Assembly (NCBI GenBank): GCA_964525815.1
Contig: CAZGJQ010000018.1
Location: forward strand, 1-25,716
Source of the DNA: UBA1049 sp964525815
GTDB taxonomy: Bacteria; Bacillota; Clostridia; Oscillospirales; CAG-382
Length of the DNA stretch: 25,716 bases
Reading direction: 5' to 3'
Below the pieces are notes generated by a model, which was given only the letters and a program-made list of their open reading frames with translations, made no database searches and was not told the DNA's origin. A program made the position numbers and the translations under genes. The first letter of the stretch is position 1; the number at the start of each line of letters is the position of its first letter. Shown in pieces: positions 15,909 through 22,692 of this stretch.

Positions 15909-15944
15909 AAAAAACAAGCCTGTAAAGTAATTTCCTTTACAGGC
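15909..15944 (-). terminator. clpC terminator overlapping the ylxM start point
   Basis: A perfect ten-pair stem, GCCTGTAAAG (15944-15935) with CTTTACAGGC (15927-15918), with a seven-base loop and the tail TTGTTTTTT. It ends clpC RNA about 30 bases after the stop codon. RNA started at the ylxM promoter near 15940 would lack the first four G/C-rich stem bases, leaving about six mostly A-U pairs, so it should escape termination. Confidence 0.75.
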
Positions 15945-15946
15945 GC

Positions 15947-15975
15947 ATTATATACCTATTTTTTTGCTTTGTCAA
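15947..15975 (-). promoter_or_regulatory. Consensus promoter of the ylxM-ffh-rpsP-trmD operon
   Basis: TTGACA (15975-15970) and TATAAT (15952-15947) on the minus strand are both perfect and spaced by 17 bases, the strongest promoter in the window. The -35 hexamer contains the clpC stop codon (15974-15972). The predicted start is about 15940, which falls inside the 5' arm of the clpC terminator. Confidence 0.85.
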
Positions 15976-18227
15976 TAGTTTCTTGTTTTAATTTTTAACC
16001 TCGGTTCTCCGTTTTCCGAAAGAATGGTTGCCTCCGTTCCTTCTGAAAAAGCTCCGCACAGTATCTCTCCCGAGAGTAAATCCTCCGCCTTGCGCAGAAG
16101 CTGCTGCCTTAAGGCCCTCGCTCCTTTAAGCTCGGTCGCCTCCGATTTCAAGGCGTTATTTATAAAGCTATCCTCAAACGAGATCCTTATACCCTTCTCC
16201 GCTACTCTCTCACTCAGCTCCTCCAGCTGTATTCTTGCAATATCCTTCAGCTCTGCGTTTGTCAGTCTGTCAAACACAACCATTTCGTCGATTCGGTCTA
16301 TGAATTCAGCCGGAAGCAGCTTCCTTGCTGCTTCAATAATACGATGGCGTTCCTGCCTCATATTACCGTCGCCGGAAAAGCCTATACTACGAACCTCCGA
16401 ATCGGAAAAACCGATGTTAGAGGTCATTATTATAAACACATTCTTGAAGCTTACCCTCAGTCCGTTGGAATCTGTAAGCACAGCGTCGTCCAGAATTTGT
16501 AAAAGCAGGTTCAAAACATCGGGGTGCGCCTTGTCTATTTCATCAAGCAAAAGGAGTGAATAAGGAGAGCGGCGTATCCTTTCGGTCAACGCGCCTCCCT
16601 CTCCGTAACCTATATAACCGGGAGGTGCGCCTATCAGCTTGGATATACTGTGCTTTTCCATATATTCGCTCATATCCAGCTTTATCATAGCGTTTTCTCT
16701 GTCAAAGATAAGACGGGACAATACCTTGGCGGTCTCGGTTTTTCCCACACCGCTCGGACCCAAAAACAAAAAGGAGCCGCTCGGACGATGGGTGTCCCTA
16801 AGTCCCGCTCGGGTACGGCGAACCGCTTTGCATATGGTTTCCACGGCTTCCTGCTGACCGATTATATATTTTTTCATTTCGTCCTCGAGATAAAGATAAC
16901 GCTCGCTCTCGCTCTTTGTAAGAACGGTCAGCGGTATACCGGTTTGCTCCTGCGCCACAAGTGCGACATCCTCGGCGGTAATGCCGATATGCTCATCCGA
17001 AAAGCTGCGGGTAAGCTTTTTCTTCGCAGCCGCCTCATCGATTAAATCAATCGCCTTGTCCGGCAAAAAGCGGTCGCCGATATAGCGTGCAGACAGTCTT
17101 ACGGCACTCCTTACTGCCTCGTCGCTTATGTTTACATGGTGATAGCTCTCGTACCTCTGCTTTATTCCCTCGAGTATGGATATACACTCCTCCTCGGTAG
17201 GCTCGTTTATATATACCGGCTGAAAACGCCGCTCGAGTGCGCTGTCCTTTTCGATGGACTTTTTGTACTCCTTGAGCGTGGTTGCGCCGATAAGGCGTAT
17301 TTCTCCTCTTGCAAGCGCCGGCTTGAGAATATTAGACGCGTCAATCGCACCCTCTGCGGCACCTGCACCCACAATTGTATGCAGCTCGTCAATAAAAAGT
17401 ATAACATCCTCCGCTTCCCGAACCTCATTTATAATATTCTTTATTTTTTCCTCAAACTCACCTCTGTACTTGGTACCCGCAACCAGCGTTGACATATCCA
17501 GAGCCATAATCCTTTTATCAACAAGCTCCTCGGGTATGTCCCCAAAGGCGATACGGCTTGCCACCGACTCTACGACCGCAGTTTTTCCTACTCCGGCTTC
17601 CCCGATGAGACAGGGGTTGTTCTTGCTCCGCCGAAGCAGTATTCCTATCAGCCGCTCCTCCTCCTTTTCTCTGCCTATTACCGGATCTATTTTTCCCGCA
17701 AGTGCTTTTTCGGTAAGGTTTACGGCGTTTTTATCTAAATTAGGTGTGGATTTTTTTGTTTGACTCACTTCAGCCTCCGCAGCCGACTCCTCAAAAACTC
17801 TGCAAAACATTCCGTCAAGGCAAAGGCACAGCTCAGAAACCTCCGCTCCCGCAGCCTCTATAAGCCTTGTTCCCACGCAATCCTCCTTCAGCAGTGCCAA
17901 AAGAATATGCTCGGTACCGATAAAATTATAGAGCGGGCTCTTTGCCTGCACTGATGAATTCATCAGGATTTTTTTGCAGGTAGGGGTCATATCCTCCGTG
18001 GATAAGCTGCTTCTGCACCCCATGCCCACCAGTTCGATTATTCGTGTTTTTGTTTCCGAAAAGGTAACTCCTCTGCCGTTAAGCAGCTTGGAAGCGCTGC
18101 TTGTACCATCCGACAGTATTCCCAACAGCAAATGTTCACTTCCGATGTAGGTGTGTCCAAGCTCCTTAGCCAGCGCAAGCGAAGCGCTTATTACCCGCTT
18201 TGCGTTCTCGGTAAATCGTTTAGTCAT
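15972..18227 (-). CDS. clpC: ClpC-like AAA+ unfoldase lacking the middle domain
   Basis: A 751-residue Hsp100 ATPase that unfolds proteins for ClpP. The N domain has two Clp_N repeats (about 5-37 and 80-113). D1 carries Walker A GEAGVGKT (209-216) and Walker B VILFIDE (275-281), with pore loop KYRG. D2 carries GPSGVGKT (490-497), LLLLDE (558-563) and pore loop GYIGYGEGG. The loop SIGF (614-617) matches the ClpP-docking tripeptide. Between the end of D1 (DEAAAKKKL, 397-405) and ITAEDV (416) only about ten residues remain, where typical ClpC has a coiled-coil UVR/M domain; this explains the shorter length (usual about 810). ctsR, mcsA and mcsB are not adjacent. ATG at 18227 fits the family start MTKRFTENAKRV, although its GGAGG is 16 bases away. 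Confidence 0.92.
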   Translation of the reverse strand: MTKRFTENAKRVISASLALAKELGHTYIGSEHLLLGILSDGTSSASKLLNGRGVTFSETKTRIIELVGMGCRSSLSTEDMTPTCKKILMNSSVQAKSPLYNFIGTEHILLALLKEDCVGTRLIEAAGAEVSELCLCLDGMFCRVFEESAAEAEVSQTKKSTPNLDKNAVNLTEKALAGKIDPVIGREKEEERLIGILLRRSKNNPCLIGEAGVGKTAVVESVASRIAFGDIPEELVDKRIMALDMSTLVAGTKYRGEFEEKIKNIINEVREAEDVILFIDELHTIVGAGAAEGAIDASNILKPALARGEIRLIGATTLKEYKKSIEKDSALERRFQPVYINEPTEEECISILEGIKQRYESYHHVNISDEAVRSAVRLSARYIGDRFLPDKAIDLIDEAAAKKKLTRSFSDEHIGITAEDVALVAQEQTGIPLTVLTKSESERYLYLEDEMKKYIIGQQEAVETICKAVRRTRAGLRDTHRPSGSFLFLGPSGVGKTETAKVLSRLIFDRENAMIKLDMSEYMEKHSISKLIGAPPGYIGYGEGGALTERIRRSPYSLLLLDEIDKAHPDVLNLLLQILDDAVLTDSNGLRVSFKNVFIIMTSNIGFSDSEVRSIGFSGDGNMRQERHRIIEAARKLLPAEFIDRIDEMVVFDRLTNAELKDIARIQLEELSERVAEKGIRISFEDSFINNALKSEATELKGARALRQQLLRKAEDLLSGEILCGAFSEGTEATILSENGEPRLKIKTRNY

Positions 18228-18257
18228 AGCTCTTCGTGATACACCTCCCGAATACAG

Positions 18258-18285
18258 ATTATGAAAATTTTTATGAAAATGTGAA
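18258..18285 (-). promoter_or_regulatory. Possible clpC promoter
   Basis: TTCACA (18285-18280) and CATAAT (18263-18258) on the minus strand are 16 bases apart, each one mismatch from consensus. The expected start near 18251 leaves room for the GGAGG site at 18248-18244. No CtsR heptad repeat or CIRCE element was seen in the region. Confidence 0.4.
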
Positions 18286-18293
18286 AGAAGGTC

Positions 18294-18322
18294 TTTAATA
18301 TCAGTCGTTAATATGATATAAT
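18294..18322 (+). promoter_or_regulatory. Possible promoter of the stalk-domain gene
   Basis: A perfect TATAAT at 18317-18322 faces the plus-strand gene, with only a poor -35 (TTTAAT, 18294-18299) 17 bases upstream. A weak -35 often means an activator or an extended element; neither is evident here. The start would be near 18329. Confidence 0.35.
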
Positions 18323-18395
18323 ATATTTGAAAGAATTTTATCGAAAAACAATACTTTCGCACTCAATCTGCGCAATAAAAAGTGGAGGAAGCGCT

Positions 18396-19076
18396 GTGAA
18401 CAACACTAACAATAACAAAAAGCGTATTTCTTCGTACGCCGGTAAACAAAGCAGCCGACCCAACGTCGGCGGTAAACCGGCAAAGCGCTATAAGCGCAGA
18501 CCTTCCGCGGCAAAAAAGCAGCGTATCATTTCGGTTCTTATTCTATTCTTGACCTTGTATGCGCTGATTAATCTTTCGGTTGCTGGTTTTGTTTATTTTT
18601 CTTTTAATAGACAAGCTAAGGAAGCGCAGATTTATTCCCTGCGGCTTAATTATGACGGAAAAAGAATGTACTCCCATGATGCCGCTTCGGTGAACAATGC
18701 ATATGGACTGTATGTTCCCTTCGGTGAGCTGAGCGAGCTCTGCGACCTTAGCATTGTCGGAGACAGCGAAGCCGTGGTTATTTTACTGGGAGCGAACGGT
18801 GACGGCATTGAGTGCCGCAGTAACTCCTCCTTGATTTTTATTAACGACAGCGCAGTCAGGCTTTCTGCTCCTGTTCTATTCGGCTCGGACGATTTTCTTA
18901 TACCCGTTGAGCTGGTACAAACATATATTATAGGCGTGGATGTTACATATGACGATAAGGAAAAACTGTGCGTTATTTCAAGAGAGGCGGACGGTACAAA
19001 GCTCTCTCTTAAAATGCTGCAGCCCACTGAACTGGAAAAAACATACTTTCCGGAGGAATATAAGGTCTATCAATAA
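18396..19076 (+). CDS. Single-pass membrane protein with stalk-like domain
   Basis: A 226-residue protein of unknown function. An Asn- and Lys/Arg-rich cytoplasmic tail (1-44) precedes one membrane segment (about 45-69), which by the positive-inside rule puts the rest outside. The outer part looks like one or two copies of the copper amine oxidase N-terminal-like (stalk) fold: SSLIFINDSAVRLSAPVL, then FLIPVELVQTYIIGVDVTYD and KEKLCVI, the usual strand, strand, helix, strand pattern. Stalk domains are common in surface proteins of Clostridia. The GTG start at 18396 was chosen because AGTGGAGGAAGC lies just before it. It is divergent from clpC and ends before a strong bidirectional terminator, so it stands alone. 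Confidence 0.75.
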   Translation: MNNTNNNKKRISSYAGKQSSRPNVGGKPAKRYKRRPSAAKKQRIISVLILFLTLYALINLSVAGFVYFSFNRQAKEAQIYSLRLNYDGKRMYSHDAASVNNAYGLYVPFGELSELCDLSIVGDSEAVVILLGANGDGIECRSNSSLIFINDSAVRLSAPVLFGSDDFLIPVELVQTYIIGVDVTYDDKEKLCVISREADGTKLSLKMLQPTELEKTYFPEEYKVYQ

Positions 19077-19141
19077 AGAGTATGTAATCCCGACTGAAAA
19101 TAAAACGGATTTATATCTTGCTAAAACGACATATCAAAACG

Positions 19142-19178
19142 CCGGCTTGTTAAAAGTTTAACAAGCCGGTCTGTTTTT
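19142..19178 (+). terminator. Bidirectional terminator between the stalk-domain gene and purA
   Basis: A perfect inverted repeat with arms 19142-19154 and 19157-19169 (13 pairs at most; the innermost must open to form the loop). On the plus strand the tail has TTTTT at 19174-19178; on the minus strand the tail is GCGTTTTG. It is placed between two convergent genes and probably serves both. Confidence 0.8.
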
Positions 19179-19199
19179 GCTGTATTATAAATAAAACAC

Positions 19200-20474
19200 T
19201 TATTTTCTATATATAATATCATCCCTCTTTGGTCCGTTTGAAATCATTGTTACAGGTAACCCTAATTTCGCTTCAATGAATTCAACATATGCCCTTGCCT
19301 GAGGCGGAAGCGCCTTGTAGGTACCTATTCCGCTTATATCACATCCCCAGCCGTCCAGATATTCATAAACGGGTTTTGCTTTTTGCAATTGGTAGGAAAC
19401 CGGGAAAGTATCGATTGTATGGCCTTCAATTTCATATGCGACGCAAACCGGAATTTTTTCTAAATACCCCAGTACATCTAGCATAGAAAGCGCTATTTCG
19501 GTTGTGCCCTGAATCATGCATCCGTATCTGCTTGCAACAGTATCAAACCAGCCCATCCTTCTTGGTCTACCCGTCGTAGCTCCATACTCTCCCGAATCTC
19601 CTCCCCGTTTTCTTAATTCATCTGCTGCGTTATCATATATCTCGCTGACAAAAATCCCTGCTCCGACACAGGATGAATATGCTTTAATAACAGTTATTAT
19701 TTCTGTCACCGACCAAGGAGGTATACCGGTACTGACTGCACCATAACCCGCGAGAGGAGAAGAAGAGGTTACATACGGATATATTCCGTGCTCTATATCC
19801 CTCAGAGCCCCCAGCTGACCTTCGAGCAATATTCTTTTATTACCCCTGACCTGATTTAAATAATGGGTTGTGTCATATATTAACGGAGCTATTTTTTCTT
19901 TCCAGCTAATAATTTCTCTATAAACAGAATTTGCATTTAACAGTTCACTTGTCCCGTACAGTGCTTTTATAACCTGATTCTTGACAAAACAAACCTTTTC
20001 AATCTTTTCTCTCAAGCCATTACCGAATAACTCCGAGATTTGAATTCCTGTTTTCAGGCACTTGTCGGAATAAAAGGGAGCTATTCCTGATTTTGTGGAG
20101 CCGAAGCTCTCTGAACCGAGCCGTTCCTCCTCAAGCCTGTCAAACATAATGTGATAGGGCATGAGTAGCTGAGTCCGTTCCGAAATCATCAGCTTAGGCT
20201 CAGGCACTCCTCTTTTTGCCAGCATATCAAGCTCAGCGAACAAGCTATTCAAGTTCAGAGCAACACCCGGAGCGATAACATTAATTACATTCCTCCTGAA
20301 TACTCCGGAGGGCAGTAAATGCAGCACGAATTTTCCGTAATCGTTTATTATAGTGTGTCCCGCATTTGCCCCGCCCTGAAACCTTACAACAATGTCCGCT
20401 TCGGCGGCAAGCAGGTCTGTCATTTTTCCCTTTCCCTCGTCTCCCCAGTTACCGCCGACAATTGCTCTAACCAT
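19200..20474 (-). CDS. purA: Adenylosuccinate synthetase
   Basis: PurA (424 residues) joins IMP and aspartate using GTP, the first committed step to AMP. The start MVRAIVGGNWGDEGKGK carries the GTP/catalytic loop, followed by RFQGGANAGHTI and STKSGIAPFY. YGATTGRPRRMGWFD near residue 300 is the substrate loop. Two stretches differ from the textbook enzyme: NWGDEGKGK in place of QWGDEGKGK, and SSCVGAGIF in place of TTRVGxGPF. I recall a clostridial subgroup with these variants, so this is probably a functional enzyme. GGAGG lies seven bases before the ATG. It is separated from the LysR gene by 107 bases containing a promoter and a palindrome. Confidence 0.95.
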   Translation of the reverse strand: MVRAIVGGNWGDEGKGKMTDLLAAEADIVVRFQGGANAGHTIINDYGKFVLHLLPSGVFRRNVINVIAPGVALNLNSLFAELDMLAKRGVPEPKLMISERTQLLMPYHIMFDRLEEERLGSESFGSTKSGIAPFYSDKCLKTGIQISELFGNGLREKIEKVCFVKNQVIKALYGTSELLNANSVYREIISWKEKIAPLIYDTTHYLNQVRGNKRILLEGQLGALRDIEHGIYPYVTSSSPLAGYGAVSTGIPPWSVTEIITVIKAYSSCVGAGIFVSEIYDNAADELRKRGGDSGEYGATTGRPRRMGWFDTVASRYGCMIQGTTEIALSMLDVLGYLEKIPVCVAYEIEGHTIDTFPVSYQLQKAKPVYEYLDGWGCDISGIGTYKALPPQARAYVEFIEAKLGLPVTMISNGPKRDDIIYRK

Positions 20475-20499
20475 TTTATTACCTCCGAATGTTTTTTAG

Positions 20500-20519
20500 T
20501 GAAACGAATCACCGTTTCA
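20500..20519. repeat. Palindrome at the purA start point
   Basis: TGAAACG (20500-20506) and CGTTTCA (20513-20519) are perfect seven-base inverted arms with a six-base spacer. The palindrome directly abuts the purA -10 element and covers the predicted start. It could be a repressor operator or an mRNA hairpin. It does not match the Bacillus PurR box and has wider spacing than a catabolite-responsive element. Confidence 0.45.
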
Positions 20520-20548
20520 ATAATAACACCGTGAGGAATATAAGTAAA
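20520..20548 (-). promoter_or_regulatory. Likely purA promoter
   Basis: TTTACT (20548-20543) and TATTAT (20525-20520) on the minus strand are 17 bases apart, with four and five matches to consensus. The predicted start is about 20513, inside the adjoining palindrome, giving a leader of about 39 bases. Confidence 0.5.
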
Positions 20549-20581
20549 ATACATATTAATGATAATGCTTATAAGTTATAA

Positions 20582-21472
20582 TTATGCAAGCAGCATTTTA
20601 AGCAGCAGTTCGGATGCCTTGGAGCACTGCGTATGCCTTTTTATTATACATATGTTTCTTTTTGGAATTTTTCTTGCTGTTTTTATTTCGTATATAGTAC
20701 CCTTTTCCATATCTGCTCTTGCAAAATCCTTCACAACACAGCCTATACCTAAGTTTCTCTTTACAAATTGTACTATCAGTCTGCTCGTGGCAAGCTCGAT
20801 TTCCGGCGAAACACATATGTTGTTCTCCCGGAAGAATAAATCTATATGCTTTCTTGTGCTTGTATTCTCTTCGAGCATAATCAGCGGCATTTCGGCTATA
20901 TCCTTTAGCTCCACGTTATCCTTGAGCCTTTCATGTAACTCCCTTCCGCATATAAATATATCCTCGATTTCCCTTGCCGGAATAACAGAAAATCCTCTTT
21001 TTACCCGGCTTTTTGTTATCGGCTCGCTTATAACGCCGAAGTCTATTTTTTCGTTTTCTAAAATACGGATTGTTTCCGGAGTCGGTCCGTTTGTTATTTT
21101 AATTTTAATTTTAGGGTAATTCAATCGGAATCTTTCAAGTATTGGCAGAAGAAAGAATTCAAGCGTCATATCGCTTGCACCGATATTTATCTCTCCGCTC
21201 TCCATATTAAGCTGAGAATAAAGGTGCTTTTCTCCGGCAAGGAAATGCTCAACGCCTCTGGATATATGCTGATATAAAACCTCGCCTTCAGCGGTCAACC
21301 TCACTCCTTTAGGATTTCTTGATAATAATTTGCACCCTATGCTTTTCTCCAATTGCTTGATAATCTGACTGACTGCCGGCTGCGAGATAAACAGACTTTC
21401 TGCCGCATTTGTTATGTTTCCCATTTTTACGACATGATAAAACACCCTATACCAATCATAGCTTATATTCAT
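20582..21472 (-). CDS. LysR-family transcriptional regulator
   Basis: A 296-residue LysR regulator. The N-terminal winged helix-turn-helix is clear (MGNITNAAESLFISQPAVSQIIKQLE split over residues 17-42), followed by the usual LSRNPKGVRLTAEGEVLY wing. A two-lobed periplasmic-binding-like effector domain follows, starting at INIGASDMTLEFFLLPIL. LysR proteins usually control a divergent neighbour, but here both neighbours lie on the same strand, so the target is unclear; purA downstream has its own promoter. The ATG at 21472 has AAGGG eight bases upstream and was preferred to the GTG at 21481. The effector is unknown. Confidence 0.92.
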   Translation of the reverse strand: MNISYDWYRVFYHVVKMGNITNAAESLFISQPAVSQIIKQLEKSIGCKLLSRNPKGVRLTAEGEVLYQHISRGVEHFLAGEKHLYSQLNMESGEINIGASDMTLEFFLLPILERFRLNYPKIKIKITNGPTPETIRILENEKIDFGVISEPITKSRVKRGFSVIPAREIEDIFICGRELHERLKDNVELKDIAEMPLIMLEENTSTRKHIDLFFRENNICVSPEIELATSRLIVQFVKRNLGIGCVVKDFARADMEKGTIYEIKTARKIPKRNICIIKRHTQCSKASELLLKMLLA

Positions 21473-21554
21473 ATTACGCACCCTTATACTTTATTATCAA
21501 CATATAACTGATATTTATAATACACCAAATAGCAGTATTTGTAAATATATCAAC

Positions 21555-21589
21555 AAAAAGGAACTGCAACTAATTATGTCACAGTTCCT
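21555..21589 (-). terminator. spo0A terminator
   Basis: On the minus strand AGGAACTG (21589-21582) pairs with CAGTTCCT (21566-21559) around a 15-base loop and is followed by four more T residues (21558-21555). It lies 16 bases after the spo0A stop, so spo0A is terminated separately from the LysR gene. Confidence 0.65.
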
Positions 21590-21604
21590 GTTCTATAAAA
21601 TGCA

Positions 21605-22390
21605 TTACACCGCAAGCGCTTTGTTTTTCAATCGCAGATTATCTGCTATCATGGCAATAAACTCGCTGTTTGTGGGCTTTCCCCTTTGATTTTGTACCGT
21701 ATATCCAAAGAAGGAGTTCAGCACATCAAGGTCACCCCTGTCCCAGGCAACCTCGATGGCATGCCGTATCGCTCTTTCCACTCTTGAGGAGGTTGTCCCG
21801 TATTGCTTAGCAACTGAGGGATATAAGATTTTTGTAACAGAATTGATAATGTCGTTGTTATTAATTGTCATTATAATTGCGGTTCTTAAGTACTGATAGC
21901 CTTTTATATGAGCCGGAACCCCTATTTGGTGTATTATTTTGGTAACCTGAGCCTCAAGATCGGCCTCGTCTCGGGTGGGAATCTGAGCAAGCCCTCTGCG
22001 TCTTCCTCTGTCCGCAAGCTTCATAACCCGCTCCGCTAATGCGGCAAAGTCAAGCGGTTTAAGCATGCAATAAGCCGCTCCCGCCTCGCAGCATTCCTCA
22101 AACAGATTCTGACTGTTGAAGGATGCGAGCATAACAAATGCGGGAAAATTGTCTCCCAGCTGCTTCTTAGCTTCACGAATAAGCCCCACACCGTCAATTT
22201 TGCCCAAATATAGGTCCGAAATGACTATGTTCGGTTTCAGTCTTGCCATCTTTGCAAACGCTTCCTGTCCGTCCGAAGCTTCCGCAACAATTTCGATTCC
22301 GTGCCGCTTAAGATTCTGCACACACTGTGCCCGAAACTCACTGTTACAATCGGCGATCAACACCCTCGCCTTGACTTGACCTTTTTCCAT
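21605..22390 (-). CDS. spo0A: Sporulation master regulator Spo0A
   Basis: A 261-residue Spo0A. The receiver domain (about 8-127) has the phosphoacceptor D59 (VISDLYLG) and the conserved lysine K111 (MLKPLD). The C-terminal DNA-binding domain is nearly textbook, including SSRVERAIRHAIEVAW (201-216) and GKPTNSEFIAMIADNLRL. Spo0A~P activates entry into sporulation by binding TGNCGAA boxes. Two receiver positions are unusual: the paired aspartates read D14-C15, and the usual threonine before the conserved alanine reads A89-S90. The ATG at 22390 has AAAGGA nine bases upstream. It follows spoIVB, as in most spore formers, but with its own promoter and after a strong terminator. Confidence 0.95.
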   Translation of the reverse strand: MEKGQVKARVLIADCNSEFRAQCVQNLKRHGIEIVAEASDGQEAFAKMARLKPNIVISDLYLGKIDGVGLIREAKKQLGDNFPAFVMLASFNSQNLFEECCEAGAAYCMLKPLDFAALAERVMKLADRGRRRGLAQIPTRDEADLEAQVTKIIHQIGVPAHIKGYQYLRTAIIMTINNNDIINSVTKILYPSVAKQYGTTSSRVERAIRHAIEVAWDRGDLDVLNSFFGYTVQNQRGKPTNSEFIAMIADNLRLKNKALAV

Positions 22391-22468
22391 CTTTGCCAAT
22401 CCTTTCGTATTCTTCTTTTTTCAAAAAATGTGTTTTTATAAAAAAACAACCAAATTTGATTTTGCCAT

Positions 22469-22497
22469 ATTTTACCATAATTATATCTTTATATCAA
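22469..22497 (-). promoter_or_regulatory. Sigma-A-type promoter of spo0A
   Basis: TTGATA (22497-22492) and TAAAAT (22474-22469) on the minus strand are 17 bases apart, each with one mismatch to consensus. The predicted start is about 22462, giving a leader of about 72 bases. A sigma-H promoter was looked for and not found in convincing form. Confidence 0.6.
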
Positions 22498-22534
22498 TAG
22501 TATTTGTGGACATATTTAAATGTTTTGTACAATT

Positions 22535-22557
22535 TTCGCAATACTTTTTTCGATAAA
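22535..22557 (-). promoter_or_regulatory. Possible Spo0A boxes upstream of spo0A
   Basis: TTTATCGAAAA (22557-22547) matches the 0A box TTTGTCGAAAA at ten of eleven positions, and TTGCGAA (22541-22535) matches the TGNCGAA core with one mismatch. Both lie on the minus strand about 75-90 bases upstream of the predicted start, where autoregulation by Spo0A would be plausible. The surrounding AT-richness makes chance matches likely. Confidence 0.35.
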
Positions 22558-22623
22558 AAACATCCTTTTTTTATTTGTAACGCAAAAAACCTTCACAATA
22601 CTACTTTTAATATGAATCAATAT

Positions 22624-22672
22624 AAAATAAAACCGTCGCCGAAGTCAGCGATTTTTTTGCGACTTCGGCGAC
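22624..22672 (-). terminator. spoIVB terminator
   Basis: A perfect twelve-pair, GC-rich stem with arms 22635-22646 and 22661-22672 on either side of a 14-base loop, 20 bases past the spoIVB stop. On the minus strand the tail reads GGTTTTATTTTA. It should isolate spo0A from spoIVB transcription. Confidence 0.8.
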
Positions 22673-22692
22673 ATAATGCTTATTTTTTTAAC

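Larger units (their letters stand above)
22398..22634. other. AT-rich regulatory gap between spoIVB and spo0A
   Basis: The roughly 300-base gap between spoIVB and spo0A holds the spoIVB terminator at its right end, the candidate 0A boxes, the spo0A promoter and a very AT-rich leader. I see no credible coding sequence or RNA gene in it. Confidence 0.6.

Noticed and set aside
18228..18395. CIRCE element or CtsR operator controlling clpC
   Set aside because: Neither the TTAGCACTC inverted repeat nor the tandem GGTCAAA heptads are present in the divergent region.
20475..20581. Purine riboswitch upstream of purA
   Set aside because: The leader is only about 39 bases from the likely start, too short for a purine aptamer, and its conserved elements are absent.
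22558..22620. Sigma-H promoter for spo0A (AAAGGATGT as -35)
   Set aside because: No matching GAAT-type -10 occurs at the required 12-14 base distance.
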